Source: Ctenosaura bakeri (lineage: Eukaryota; Chordata; Lepidosauria; Squamata; Iguanidae). Taken from it: a stretch of 64,000 nt of DNA. This document shows, one piece after another, positions 61,001 through 64,000 of this stretch. A program made the position numbers and the translations under genes. The stretch's first letter is position 1. Each line of letters opens with the position of its first letter. The stretch lies in NCBI GenBank assembly GCA_948474755.1, contig CAOLHI010000393.1, forward strand, positions 434,001-498,000. The letters run 5' to 3'. The notes under the pieces are model-generated. The model was not told where the DNA came from, did no database searches, and worked only from the letters and a program-made list of their open reading frames with translations.

Positions 61001-64000
61001 GTTTTCGCCGGTACCGAGCCCGATACCGACGAGGTGGACGGAACGGCAGCCGCCGATACCGTCGATGGCGTGGTCGTCTTCTTGTCGGCCATCTTGGAAG
61101 TGGAGGTCTCGTCTATCGCCCGCAGAGACTGTTCCCAACAATAAGACTTAAGTCTCGCGGACCGGTTGCGGAGAGTTTGGGGAGTAAAATCCCGGCAAAT
61201 TGGGCAAGTCCGAATGTTGTGGGACTCACCCAAACAGAAAAGACACTGCTTGTGGCCGTCGTTGAGGGCAACTTTGCGCCCGCAGGACACGCACTTCTTG
61301 AAGAGCGCGGACATAAGACGAAGAACGCCAAACTGCGAAAATCCGAAAAGACCAAAAGCCGAAGGGGGAGTCCGAAAGAGAGGTCAGAGACAGTCCAAAA
61401 GTCCGTAAAACCGTGAAAACAGCAAGCCAAGCACAAAAGTGAGAGGAACAAACCAAAGAACCTTCCGTACGCGACGGCGGACGAGAAAGAACTGAGGAGA
61501 GACCGTTGCTCGGCGGGAGGAGCATGCGCAGTACCGGCGTGGGGGAGGGGTTCCCGCCAAGCGAACAAGCTCTAGAAGTTTCCGAACGCTACCGCGCAGG
61601 CGCTAAAGCTCCTAGTGTATGAAGGCACAGAGACCACGAAGAAGAACTTTTATTACCTGTACATTTTGCAATATGCATTGAAAAACTTGATTATTCAAAG
61701 ATAACATTTCAAATGACTGAAGATTTCTTGTTCTCATTGCACAATTACTTGTTCTATTTAAGTGATAATGTACATATAGTTGGCTTTGGTATGTTTCTTA
61801 TTTTAAAACCAGTTTTAAAGAATAATAATGATAGGATGCATTTTTTAAATGATATTTTTGTTTTTGTTAACATCCTATGGATTCAATAAGATGCCTTGAT
61901 ATATTTTAACTAAAAAACCCATTTCTAAATTAAATGATCAGCACTTTCAATCTATCACAATGAAAACTCTTCTCCAGTAGCTTTACTCCTATTATTTCAT
62001 TATATTTTGTATGAGTGCTTGGGAATCCTATGCATCTATTTAATGGGCCTAACCCGCAACTTAAATGTGATTAGTATTGCAGCATTAGACAATTATTATC
62101 AGGCTTCTCATTGGTCCTTAATAAATAAGAGTTTATATATAAAAAATGTGAAAGTTTCTGGTTATATTACTGCAAACCAACTGCCCCCTTGCCCTGAACT
62201 ATGTAAATAGAATTATAGAGCAGCTAGGATTCCCACAGCTCAGTTTTTCATCCCATAGTTCAGCTATGGTGATTTTGCGTCCTCCATATCCCATCCTTCT
62301 CCCTATGCAGGATGCAAGGTAGCTTCCATCAGTCCTAGTCAGTACAGGCAATGGTGATAAGTAATGGGAGTTGCCGTGCAACAAGATCAAGAGGGCCATA
62401 CATTGCTTACCATTGCCTCTAATAGTTATTACTTTAAATACAGACAGGAAGTGGATTACAAGTATTGCAGGAGCGACCAAAGATGTCAAAGTTGCAGTTT
62501 AATACTAGAATAAGTCAGCAAGAATTCAAATAGCAAGAGTGCAGCTTTCAAAAAACTAGGCTAAATCGATTACCTTAGTTGTAGCAATGCTATTGACAAA
62601 GCTAACTTGCTGGAAGCCCTTTTCACTCATTGTTAGACACACTTCCCATCGACCATTAACTTCTTCATGGATAACTTTCAAAGGATTGCCAGTTTCATCC
62701 AGCTTGTCCTTAACATATAGATCCACGTAGCTGCGGAATCCTTTGACCTATAGAGGAGATAAGGCAGGTAACACTGCAGTAGTTTTTGGGGTATTCTATT
62801 GTTTTGGCTGTCAACATGTCAGATGAAGAGGGTGTAAGTCAGCTTCTTCACATATCAGTAGATTAATTCCCACCACTACCACTATGAACTACCACCTCAT
62901 ACACCCCCCTGGTATTTAGCCTACAGGGTACTATTTGGCCACATTGCTATTTGACATTTATACGAAGCTGCTGGGACCAGTATTAAACTATTTGGAGTGA
63001 GGCACTATCTGTACATTGATGACTACCCAGCTCTACTCCTCTGTTATACCTGATTCAGGGAGGGTATGAAAGTCTCAGAATTATGCTTGAATGCAGTAGT
63101 GGGCTGGTTAGGGGGCCAATAAGCTGATCCCTTAATTTCAGAAAAATGAAGGCTCTGTGAGCAAGTGGTCCCCATGTCTGAGAACTAGAACAGACATTGG
63201 CTCCTGGATGGTGTTGCACAGAGGAGTGTGCACACTCCTTAATCCAGCACTATCACTGAAACAGATGTCTTCTGGGGCTGGGAGTATCTTCTACCATTTT
63301 CTGATGGTAATATAGCTAAAGTTATTCAAGGACAGGGATAAGCTACTGTGGTCCATGCACTAGTAATTTCATGATTGGATTAGTGCAATGCAGGTCTAGA
63401 CAGCTATGCAATGCTCTAAAGACTGGTCTGAAGATTGCTGCTGGTGTAGAATGCCACACTGTGGTTGGTGACAGATGGAGCTTATCAGAAGCATATTACC
63501 TCCTGTCCTAAAGGACATTCACTGAAAGCCTCCATGCCACCACATCAGTTTTAAGGTCTGGTATTTTCTTATAAAGACCTAAACAACTCTAGATGAAGTG
63601 ATTGGCTGAGCTTTTGCCTTCTTGTTCACAAGCTGTGCTCACCAGGATACCTTAACAAGAGTATCTAGGATACTGGAGATCTACGCAGATCAAAGCAGCT
63701 TGGAAAATGATCTTTAAGTATCATATTGTCCACTCTTTAGAACTCCACACCCAGTACAAATTAAACTGGTGTCAACAGCACTCACTGAAAGCTTGCTTGT
63801 TTCATAAATGTCTCCAAGAACACTGGATTGGTCTATATAATGCTTAGATCTTTTTTTTTTTAAAGTAAAACACATATGGATGTCAGTAAATAAATTAATT
63901 TCATTTACTCACAGGTAGCTTCTTTCCATTCAAGAAGACTTTGACATCTTTGGTTGCTCCTGCAATATCATAAGCTCTGCGAGACATTAGAGCCACAATA
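18919..64000 (-). CDS. TOP2A: TOP2A, DNA topoisomerase II alpha (29 exons, 5' part beyond the window)
   Basis: TOP2A is the nuclear ATP-dependent type IIA topoisomerase that passes one DNA duplex through a transient double-strand break to untangle and condense chromosomes. Spliced on the minus strand, 29 exons join with consistent phase into about 1,327 codons. Visible landmarks are the QTK loop (exon 54546-54683), TOPRIM EGDSA (53672-53829), the metal-binding TDQ/DQDGSH split across 53143-53268 and 50983-51093, the active-site tyrosine in SPRYIF (39050-39198), the coiled-coil segment (36981-37176) and an acidic/basic C-terminal tail. The paralogue call rests on the tail [16 protein letters not shown], which resembles known TOP2A and not the longer TOP2B ending. 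The start codon and first exons lie beyond 64000; human TOP2A has 35 exons and 1,531 residues. Three introns have been enlarged by DIRS elements. One acceptor is non-canonical (see findings). Confidence 0.96.
19455..19548 (+). mobile_element. CR1/L2-like LINE fragment
   Basis: CAACCAAAATAATGAAAGGA followed by GGAAAGGCTGAAGGATTTC and TCTTTAGAAAAGA corresponds to the QRRATK.M.GL and ERL..L.LFSL.KR segment of LINE ORF2. It is a short broken piece in the last TOP2A intron. Confidence 0.55.
19853..19874 (+). repeat. (AC)n microsatellite in a TOP2A intron
   Basis: Eleven AC units lie in the last intron. Confidence 0.95.
20533..20759 (-). CDS. TOP2A: TOP2A exon, 227 bp, nuclear-localisation-rich tail
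   Basis: The exon encodes [20 protein letters not shown], then [20 protein letters not shown]. Lysine/arginine clusters next to serine-aspartate runs resemble the TOP2A nuclear-localisation and CK2-type phosphorylation region. Acceptor CCTTAG and donor GTTTGT are canonical. Confidence 0.93.
20760..24108. other. TOP2A introns, nothing notable
   Basis: Introns around the exon at 22222-22335. A small run of GATACAAA-type repeats near 22966-23000 is the only structure noted. Confidence 0.5.
22222..22335 (-). CDS. TOP2A: TOP2A exon, 114 bp, lysine/proline-rich tail
   Basis: The exon encodes [20 protein letters not shown], then [18 protein letters not shown] second in-frame acceptor 12 bases further in (GTTAAAG) would shorten it by four codons. 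I chose the upstream one because its pyrimidine tract is better. Donor GTAAGA is canonical. Confidence 0.86.
24109..24173 (-). CDS. TOP2A: TOP2A exon, 65 bp, C-terminal domain
   Basis: The exon encodes [20 protein letters not shown], beginning by completing a split lysine codon and ending in phase 1. Sequence identity to TOP2A is weak here, as expected for the variable tail. Placement rests on phase match and strong splice sites (TTCTAG, GTAAGT). Confidence 0.85.
24658..24812 (+). repeat. Copy 2 inverted terminal repeat, 3' (left) arm
   Basis: This arm is inverted relative to 30491-30645 with few mismatches. Confidence 0.87.
24854..24950 (+). repeat. Copy 2 internal complementary region
   Basis: The complements of the 3' and 5' termini are joined head to tail, with small changes at the joint (ATCTCC in place of TTCTTC). 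Confidence 0.88.
24988..26030 (-). pseudogene. DIRS tyrosine recombinase, single stop (copy 2)
   Basis: One frame runs the whole domain from [13 protein letters not shown] to the C-terminus, with the catalytic Arg ([11 protein letters not shown]), HSTR and FVRHYRLD present. The only interruption seen is a stop at 25768 where the Arg codon CGA of YQPPR became TGA. The Trp lost in copy 4 is intact here. Confidence 0.9.
26000..27915 (-). pseudogene. DIRS RT-RNase H, decayed (copy 2)
   Basis: Palm and YLDDW motifs are in 27014-27565. RNase H ([27 protein letters not shown]) and the [10 protein letters not shown] tail are in 26091-26870, in another frame. A stop after MSARRI and a frameshift separate the parts. 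An RNase H Asp in LTDN has become Asn (LTNN), which would disable it. Confidence 0.88.
27935..30301 (-). pseudogene. DIRS Gag-like, decayed (copy 2)
   Basis: The N-terminus reads [15 protein letters not shown] (one extra Ala relative to other copies). The RS-rich region (28779-29600) and C-terminal blocks (28134-28843) are spread over several frames. The CxxC pairs are retained. Confidence 0.85.
30491..30663 (-). repeat. Copy 2 inverted terminal repeat, 5' (right) arm
   Basis: This is the partner of 24658-24812. It ends with GAA triplets at the border. Confidence 0.87.
30890..31040 (-). CDS. TOP2A: TOP2A exon, 151 bp, acidic C-terminal segment
   Basis: The exon encodes [20 protein letters not shown] and ends LKAVS plus two bases. 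It is serine/aspartate-rich and probably phosphorylated in life (inference from composition). Acceptor TTTCAG and donor GTGAGT are canonical. The next intron holds a DIRS copy. Confidence 0.92.
31300..31461 (-). CDS. TOP2A: TOP2A exon, 162 bp, C-terminal domain
   Basis: The exon encodes [20 protein letters not shown] and [10 protein letters not shown], matching the PFKP..K and NPWSDSESD block of TOP2A. It ends RRQAA plus one base. Splice sites are canonical. Confidence 0.94.
31703..31811 (-). CDS. TOP2A: TOP2A exon, 109 bp, C-terminal domain
   Basis: The exon encodes [20 protein letters not shown] and ends [12 protein letters not shown] plus one base (phase 1). It joins in frame to the exon at 31300-31461. 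Donor GTAAGA is canonical. Confidence 0.9.
31952..32143 (-). CDS. TOP2A: TOP2A exon, 64 codons, start of C-terminal domain
   Basis: The exon runs [20 protein letters not shown] to KLKKKIK and contains [20 protein letters not shown], shared with vertebrate TOP2A. The rest is lysine-rich and likely disordered. Acceptor TCTAG and donor GTAATA are canonical. Confidence 0.95.
32400..32490 (+). mobile_element. LINE 3' tail fragment
   Basis: ATTGTGAGCCTTCTCAACTC followed by AAAAAGGTGGGAGGAAAATA resembles the GAGCCGCCTTGGG...GGCGGGATA-type LINE 3' end. It sits in an intron. Confidence 0.45.
32814..32897 (-). CDS. TOP2A: TOP2A exon, 28 codons, end of catalytic core
   Basis: The exon encodes [20 protein letters not shown] and ends AVFVEALD, the last well-conserved stretch of the catalytic core. 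Splice sites are canonical. Confidence 0.95.
32993..33148 (-). CDS. TOP2A: TOP2A exon, 52 codons, acidic linker and C-gate
   Basis: The exon starts [20 protein letters not shown] and continues into the conserved [20 protein letters not shown]. Acceptor TTACAG and donor GTAGGT are canonical. Confidence 0.96.
33585..33676 (-). CDS. TOP2A: TOP2A exon, 92 bp, with a non-canonical CG acceptor
   Basis: The exon encodes [20 protein letters not shown] to KWKESQQQ, conserved C-gate sequence. Frame continuity demands that it begin with the bases AG just before AAC AAG, but the two intron bases before that point are CG after a run of Cs. Using the visible AG as acceptor would shift the frame by two. 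The donor GTATTA is ordinary. Confidence 0.88.
34101..35460 (-). pseudogene. Older DIRS-like relic: recombinase and end of pol (fifth copy)
   Basis: On the minus strand, 34101-35085 encodes a degraded tyrosine recombinase. Landmarks are an N-terminal core near [39 protein letters not shown] (the HxxR His is Tyr) and [16 protein letters not shown]. Further 5' (about 35100-35460), IYAFPLLP and LVVLVTP resemble the DIRS pol tail, in shifted frames. Sequence differs clearly from the four main copies, so this is another DIRS lineage. No terminal repeats were identified. A MITE-like palindrome abuts its 5' side. Confidence 0.8.
35476..35671. mobile_element. Palindromic MITE-like element
   Basis: The arms GGTCATTTCTACAGTACGCT and TGTAGTGCAGAAATAGCC are inverted copies, with the same interior (CCAGAGAGCTCTTTGG) as the copy at 2561-2759. 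It abuts the older DIRS relic. Confidence 0.78.
35672..36134. other. Possible coding remnant of unknown origin
   Basis: A 137-codon open frame on the plus strand (35693-36106) and an 84-codon one on the minus strand overlap here, in sequence richer in GC than nearby intron DNA. It lies next to the older DIRS relic and could be part of it, but I recognise no motif. Confidence 0.35.
36135..36345 (-). mobile_element. tRNA-derived SINE of another family
   Basis: The minus strand starts GGTGGCACAGTGGTTAAATG (box A-like) with GTTGAGAGTTTGATCCTG (box B-like). It then has a body containing CAGCCTTTCATCCTTC and ends near CATACTATTTC. I do not name the family. Confidence 0.65.
36981..37176 (-). CDS. 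TOP2A: TOP2A exon, 196 bp, coiled-coil arm
   Basis: The exon encodes [20 protein letters not shown] and ends GKIVI plus one base. The [19 protein letters not shown] stretch leads into the long coiled-coil arm of the C-gate. It ends in phase 1 with donor GTAAGT. Confidence 0.95.
37737..37937 (-). CDS. TOP2A: TOP2A exon, 67 codons, tower domain
   Basis: The exon runs [20 protein letters not shown] to LSCNNMV, containing [14 protein letters not shown]. Acceptor CCATAG and donor GTAAGA are canonical. Confidence 0.96.
38058..38192 (-). CDS. TOP2A: TOP2A exon, 45 codons, tower domain
   Basis: The exon encodes [20 protein letters not shown] and ends [14 protein letters not shown]. Both splice sites are canonical and the exon is in frame with its neighbours. 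Confidence 0.95.
38607..38838 (-). CDS. TOP2A: TOP2A exon, 232 bp, tower domain
   Basis: The exon runs [20 protein letters not shown] to PLPM and includes [18 protein letters not shown], the conserved tower-domain segment that bends the gate DNA. Acceptor TTCTAG and donor GTAATG are canonical. Confidence 0.97.
39050..39198 (-). CDS. TOP2A: TOP2A exon, 149 bp, active-site tyrosine
   Basis: The exon encodes [20 protein letters not shown] and continues to [12 protein letters not shown]. The Arg-Tyr pair is the catalytic pair; the tyrosine makes the covalent 5'-phosphotyrosyl bond to cleaved DNA (Tyr805 in human). The exon ends in phase 2. Splice sites are canonical. Confidence 0.98.
39833..39954 (-). 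CDS. TOP2A: TOP2A exon, 122 bp, winged-helix domain
   Basis: The exon begins in [20 protein letters not shown] and ends [15 protein letters not shown] and [12 protein letters not shown] are signature type IIA winged-helix segments. Acceptor TTTTAG and donor GTAAGA are canonical. Confidence 0.97.
40337..40712 (-). mobile_element. Sauria-type SINE interrupted by an L1 fragment
   Basis: On the minus strand the SINE head lies at 40632-40712 (GTGGTGTAGTGGTTTGAG type) and the tail at 40337-40395 (GGGTTGCCATAAATCGG type). The middle is replaced by L1-like coding sequence. Confidence 0.8.
40396..40632 (-). pseudogene. L1 LINE ORF2 C-terminal fragment inside a SINE
   Basis: The frame reads [20 protein letters not shown], then [16 protein letters not shown]. 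This is the NWYLTP..L and CWRC..GT..HMWW signature of the L1 ORF2 C-terminus. It is a short fragment with no start or stop of its own. Confidence 0.85.
40993..41145 (+). repeat. Copy 3 inverted terminal repeat, 3' (left) arm
   Basis: This arm is inverted relative to 46586-46735. The variant block CTCTGCAGCTCGGCAGG ... ACTGAGCATGCTCAG is shared by both arms of this copy only. Confidence 0.87.
41183..41280 (+). repeat. Copy 3 internal complementary region
   Basis: The complements of the 3' and 5' termini are joined, as in the other copies, with CTC replacing one TTC triplet. Confidence 0.87.
41316..42250 (-). pseudogene. DIRS tyrosine recombinase remnant (copy 3)
   Basis: [11 protein letters not shown] and ATSAVLLRG with [16 protein letters not shown] are recognisable, but they are split over several frames. 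The HSTR region reads [10 protein letters not shown], with the catalytic Arg lost. Confidence 0.8.
42364..43824 (-). pseudogene. DIRS RT-RNase H remnant with internal deletion (copy 3)
   Basis: Fingers ([22 protein letters not shown]) and the late part ([20 protein letters not shown]) are present. The YLDDW motif reads YLND and sequence just after it is missing relative to the other copies, so this cannot encode an active polymerase. Confidence 0.8.
43930..44755 (-). pseudogene. DIRS Gag-like remnant (copy 3)
   Basis: Weak matches to the gag C-terminal half are visible (RCIEDLPL, and a YRDRSHP segment matching YRDRYHLDP of copy 1). Many stops and frameshifts are present. It ends abruptly at the 5S-like block. 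Confidence 0.65.
44756..44836 (-). pseudogene. 5S rRNA-like fragment (5S pseudogene or 5S-derived SINE head)
   Basis: The minus strand reads CGATCTCGTCTGATCTCGG, then GAGCAGGGTCGGGCCTGG, TAGTACTTGCATGGGAGAC and TGGGAATAC. This follows vertebrate 5S rRNA from about base 25 to base 107, including most of the internal control region. The first about 24 bases are missing and the 3' end is changed. Squamates have 5S-derived SINEs, so this may be a SINE fragment rather than a direct 5S copy. Confidence 0.85.
44882..46137. repeat. 102-bp (34-codon) tandem repeat array in DIRS copy 3
   Basis: GC-rich units repeat with a period of 102 bases. The block CCATTAGGGTGACCGAGCGG recurs near 45331, 45433, 45535, 45637, 45739, 45841, 45943 and 46045. 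More divergent units with altered spacing extend to about 44882, making roughly ten to twelve units. Because the unit is a multiple of three, both strands stay open: a minus frame (45237-46097) repeats [19 protein letters not shown], and a plus frame covers 45441-46331. I see no known domain and regard coding as unproven. Confidence 0.9.
46586..46749 (-). repeat. Copy 3 inverted terminal repeat, 5' (right) arm
   Basis: This is the partner of 40993-41145, and lacks the short CTCTGCAG stretch of the left arm. It ends with GAA triplets. Confidence 0.87.
47075..47189 (-). CDS. TOP2A: TOP2A exon, 115 bp, start of winged-helix domain
   Basis: The exon encodes [20 protein letters not shown] to SIPSLVDG, with the last glycine split. 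Acceptor ACTTAG and donor GTAAGC are canonical. The following 7.1-kb intron holds the most decayed DIRS copy. Confidence 0.96.
48121..48172 (+). repeat. A-rich low-complexity tract
   Basis: Adenine runs broken by single G or T bases lie in an intron. It may be a retroposon tail, but no element is recognisable beside it. Confidence 0.8.
48486..48578 (-). CDS. TOP2A: TOP2A exon, 31 codons
   Basis: The exon runs [20 protein letters not shown] to KLHGLPD. It has the basic DRRQRK stretch that precedes the winged-helix domain. Acceptor TTCCAG and donor GTAAGT are canonical. Confidence 0.95.
49093..49202 (-). CDS. TOP2A: TOP2A exon, 110 bp, [14 protein letters not shown]
   Basis: The exon completes the [10 protein letters not shown] motif and ends [11 protein letters not shown] at a codon boundary. 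Acceptor TATAG and donor GTAGCC are canonical. Confidence 0.95.
50158..50250 (-). mobile_element. SINE fragment (Sauria-type 3' part)
   Basis: The complement of the tail (AACTTATGGTGATCCTATCA) and part of the body (TTGCCATTGCCTTCCTCT) are present. The head is missing. Confidence 0.65.
50753..50858 (-). CDS. TOP2A: TOP2A exon, 106 bp
   Basis: The exon encodes [20 protein letters not shown] and ends YYKG, with the glycine codon split (phase 1). This is TOPRIM-region sequence. Acceptor CCCTAG and donor GTTTGT are canonical. Confidence 0.95.
50983..51093 (-). CDS. TOP2A: TOP2A exon, 37 codons, DQDGSH metal site
   Basis: The exon begins [20 protein letters not shown], giving TDQDQDGSH across the junction, and ends FITPIIK. 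It completes the TOPRIM metal-binding aspartates. Acceptor TTTTAG and donor GTGAGT are canonical. Confidence 0.97.
51195..51396 (-). mobile_element. Sauria-type SINE, minus orientation
   Basis: Reading the minus strand, the tRNA-like head ends near 51396. The tail with GGTTACCATCAGTTGGAAAT lies near 51205. The middle includes the complement of GACTTGCCCAAGGTCAC. Confidence 0.8.
51451..51535. repeat. Possible DNA-transposon terminus
   Basis: TACCGTATTTGCAGGTGTAT and AAGACACACTGGCATATAA resemble the ATAAGACGCAC-type terminal repeats seen in several vertebrate DNA transposons. No matching partner arm was found. Confidence 0.3.
53143..53268 (-). CDS. TOP2A: TOP2A exon, 42 codons, TOPRIM
   Basis: The exon runs [20 protein letters not shown] to IMIMTDQ. 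The terminal TDQ is the first half of the DxDxD metal-binding motif, completed by the next exon. Acceptor TTACAG and donor GTTAGC are canonical. Confidence 0.96.
53672..53829 (-). CDS. TOP2A: TOP2A exon, 158 bp, TOPRIM glutamate motif
   Basis: The exon encodes [20 protein letters not shown] and continues to [14 protein letters not shown] holds the TOPRIM glutamate that binds Mg2+ at the cleavage centre. [19 protein letters not shown] is also typical of type IIA enzymes. Donor GTCAGT is canonical. Confidence 0.97.
54237..54375 (-). CDS. TOP2A: TOP2A exon, 139 bp, end of transducer
   Basis: The exon starts [19 protein letters not shown] and ends at KLDDANDAG, with the last glycine codon split (phase 1). 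It links the transducer to the TOPRIM domain. Acceptor TTTCAG and donor GTATGT are canonical. Confidence 0.95.
54546..54683 (-). CDS. TOP2A: TOP2A exon, 46 codons, QTK loop
   Basis: The exon runs [18 protein letters not shown] to EKFIKG and contains [10 protein letters not shown]. This is the QTK loop, whose Gln and Lys contact the ATP gamma-phosphate in type IIA enzymes. Acceptor CAG and donor GTAAGT are canonical. Confidence 0.96.
55225..55326 (-). CDS. TOP2A: TOP2A exon, 34 codons, GGRHVDYV segment
   Basis: The exon encodes [16 protein letters not shown] and ends KPFQ. It lies just left of a 6.1-kb DIRS insertion that fills most of the 7.2-kb intron upstream of it. Acceptor AAATAG and donor GTATGA are canonical. 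Confidence 0.95.
55612..55766 (+). repeat. Copy 4 inverted terminal repeat, 3' (left) arm
   Basis: This arm matches the reverse complement of 61474-61630 with very few mismatches (for example TGCCATC versus TGCCTTC, and GTTTGG versus GTTCGG). Outside it lie 43 bases unique to the 3' terminus (55569-55611). Confidence 0.9.
55809..55905 (+). repeat. Copy 4 internal complementary region
   Basis: Bases 55809-55867 are a perfect 59-base reverse complement of the 3' terminus (55569-55627). They are followed directly by the reverse complement of the 5' terminus, about 38 bases. The region therefore reads as a head-to-tail joint of the two ends, the hallmark used by DIRS elements to form circular intermediates. 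Confidence 0.93.
55942..56982 (-). pseudogene. DIRS tyrosine recombinase, one premature stop
   Basis: This frame would make the enzyme that inserts the circular DNA copy. It begins around [13 protein letters not shown], overlapping the end of the pol frame, and reaches the C-terminus at 55942. Catalytic landmarks are [11 protein letters not shown] (first Arg), [14 protein letters not shown] (HxxR) and [16 protein letters not shown] (Trp and nucleophilic Tyr). At 56881-56883 a TGG Trp codon found in other copies reads TGA, right after STRRNYQYK. Beyond that stop the frame is open for 313 codons. As it stands the copy cannot make full-length recombinase without readthrough. Confidence 0.92.
56955..58868 (-). 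CDS. DIRS reverse transcriptase - RNase H protein, 637 aa, intact
   Basis: This is the polymerase frame of the near-intact DIRS element. RT motifs in order are [20 protein letters not shown] (about 99-118), motif [13 protein letters not shown] (145-156), motif [13 protein letters not shown] (180-191) and motif [10 protein letters not shown] (210-218). RNase H follows with TTDAS (D379), E411, LTDNTTA (D436) and ADALSR (D487). The last 130 residues ([33 protein letters not shown]) match the conserved region that DIRS elements carry after RNase H, sometimes described as methyltransferase-like. The ATG lies one base after the gag stop, suggesting reinitiation. All catalytic aspartates are present. 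Confidence 0.95.
   Translation of the reverse strand: MPGRTYQYPLFSLPSALGDRPTLAQHLAEWQCVTTDSWVLSIVRLGYAIEFLDIPPRGAYYSTPSSPALLEEIQSLLQKGAIEQLPQEAKTTGFFSRYFTVPKADGTLRPILDLRGVNYYIRPKRFKMITIPSILPFLHRGDWFASIDLRDAYFHIAIRPQHRRYLRFAVDDTCYQYKVLPFGLSTAPRVFTKCMAPVVSFLRTKGASVFPYLDDWLLVASCKQRLYHDVHMTLSLLTRLGLRVNPKKSHLEPARILDFIGATLDSTSARAYLPESRAQTLIRAAAHARTAPTLSARSVQQLLGYMAATTAVTYLARLRARPLQHWFVRIFDPLRDEQTLRLQLPEDVRSSLRWWQSRHNLMSGMPFQQPTPKVTVTTDASLYGWGAHCGDLRVRDRWTDDETALHINALELLAVLKALRAFRHVVAGRTVLVLTDNTTAVCYINRQGGTHSTTLLNIALDLWEWCIRLHTHPVAVHLAGQENTTADALSRDTSSHHEWSLSGEAFRLIRDRWGEPSIDLFATRENAKCRRFCSRAGHDRASIGDAFQFPWTGELLYAFPPFPLLGRTISKILADRADAILVAPYWPRQHWFAPLLQAARDDLLRLPPTPDLLSHSGGRVLHPDLPRLALHAWRISH
58870..61314 (-). 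CDS. DIRS Gag-like protein, 814 aa, intact
   Basis: This is the first frame of the near-intact DIRS element. It starts [11 protein letters not shown] about 330 bases inside the element, and the same start is seen in two other copies. Residues 8-40 hold three CxxC pairs (C8/C11, C24/C27, C37/C40) with nearby histidines, probably a small zinc-binding fold. Residues of roughly 225-385 are strikingly rich in Arg-Ser and Ser-Pro. The C-terminal third (for example [20 protein letters not shown] and HAWLRP) is conserved among the copies and is probably the capsid-like part. The stop overlaps the pol start region (TGA, one base, ATG). Function is inferred from position; I do not recognise catalytic motifs. 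Confidence 0.88.
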   Translation of the reverse strand: MSALFKKCVSCGRKVALNDGHKQCLFCLGESHNIRTCPICRDFTPQTLRNRSARLKSYCWEQSLRAIDETSTSKMADKKTTTPSTVSAAAVPSTSSVSGSVPAKTPISALPRIPKLSAAAKSAKGSSTARKAEAPLTETPAKKRPAPDGGKGKEKEKKKEKKRSLAGDVQPPTPPPTQQPSKGRGESVDLSDDEIEDVPQQRPDSPVADPPTLVEERHRPPSRRRSANLQQREPSASPERRSTSFRSRSRSSERPVASPPPRETREEQPRSSASRYTSASYVARYARESEWRERPASYRSHSPSYRDRYHRGPSRWETFQRSRSPRRQRESRSPRGDEARYRRHRSRSPSDHCSFSRSPSPRYHRAREPSPRYRAISPPPRVTATATRPTESVVTERATTTSACQTTPVTTKKVKSVVSQPKRDAATTTAPAAEKPRKATPVATAKEPESERREDSPTSESYDSSAESEVSEAASQESPPLGFGDPIPDSAPEDVHQFSAMLLRMATTLGLKIADVEPEDDDPVFSVFEGKQPATAPLPLLPRVSRLVKAAWDRPASAQPIPQRLEHLYRVQKDNAGYLFNHPAPNSVVVESAQTKGSGRQHTTPPDKEGRKLDAYARRFYSAASLQIRLSNTQACLAAYLKKVLDRLQPAMEAVPEDIRQASSVIFNKAISIARQQMASSRHAVEIASRVMAGSVGLRRHAWLRPTDIQEDTRRRIEDLPFDGEGLFNSSTDEALDNLVKARLTAKKIGLQPATQARRASTFRPSWRRSSTSSFQRLAQSGQSRPSSGSSARRTIRRRPASSKKSSSETKSRF
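61474..61646 (-). repeat. Copy 4 inverted terminal repeat, 5' (right) arm
   Basis: This is the partner of 55612-55766. Its outer 23 bases or so, ending in three GAA triplets, are unique to the 5' terminus and reappear inverted in the internal complementary region. Confidence 0.9.
62574..62747 (-). CDS. TOP2A: TOP2A exon, 58 codons, transducer region
   Basis: The exon begins [20 protein letters not shown] and ends [10 protein letters not shown]. It joins the previous exon at a codon boundary (P|V), with acceptor TATAG and donor GTAATC. It corresponds to the junction of the ATPase and transducer domains in type IIA topoisomerases. Confidence 0.95.
62930..63800 (+). mobile_element. Degraded L2-like LINE fragment in a TOP2A intron
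   Basis: Scattered matches suggest an L2-type RT: TACATTGATGACTACCCAGC (a Y-D-D-like box followed by a TQL-like segment), and GATTGGATTAGTGCAATGCA (LDYCNA-like) about 350 bases later, in the right order. Stops are frequent. Limits are approximate. Confidence 0.45.
63913..64000 (-). CDS. TOP2A: TOP2A exon, ATPase domain, cut by the window edge
   Basis: The exon encodes [19 protein letters not shown] and ends KKLP, in the GHKL ATPase domain near the start of the transducer. The donor GTGAGT is visible at 63907-63912. The acceptor lies outside the window. Confidence 0.93.

Larger units (their letters stand above)
55569..61646 (-). mobile_element. DIRS-type retrotransposon, near-intact copy (copy 4)
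   Basis: The 6.1-kb element lies in a TOP2A intron in the same orientation as the gene. It has inverted terminal repeats, an internal complementary region and three coding frames in the order gag, RT-RNase H, tyrosine recombinase. No integrase, aspartic protease motif or long target duplication is seen, which fits DIRS rather than Gypsy or ERV elements. Only one disabling lesion was found: a stop in the recombinase frame. It is the least decayed of the four copies and probably the youngest. Confidence 0.95.
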
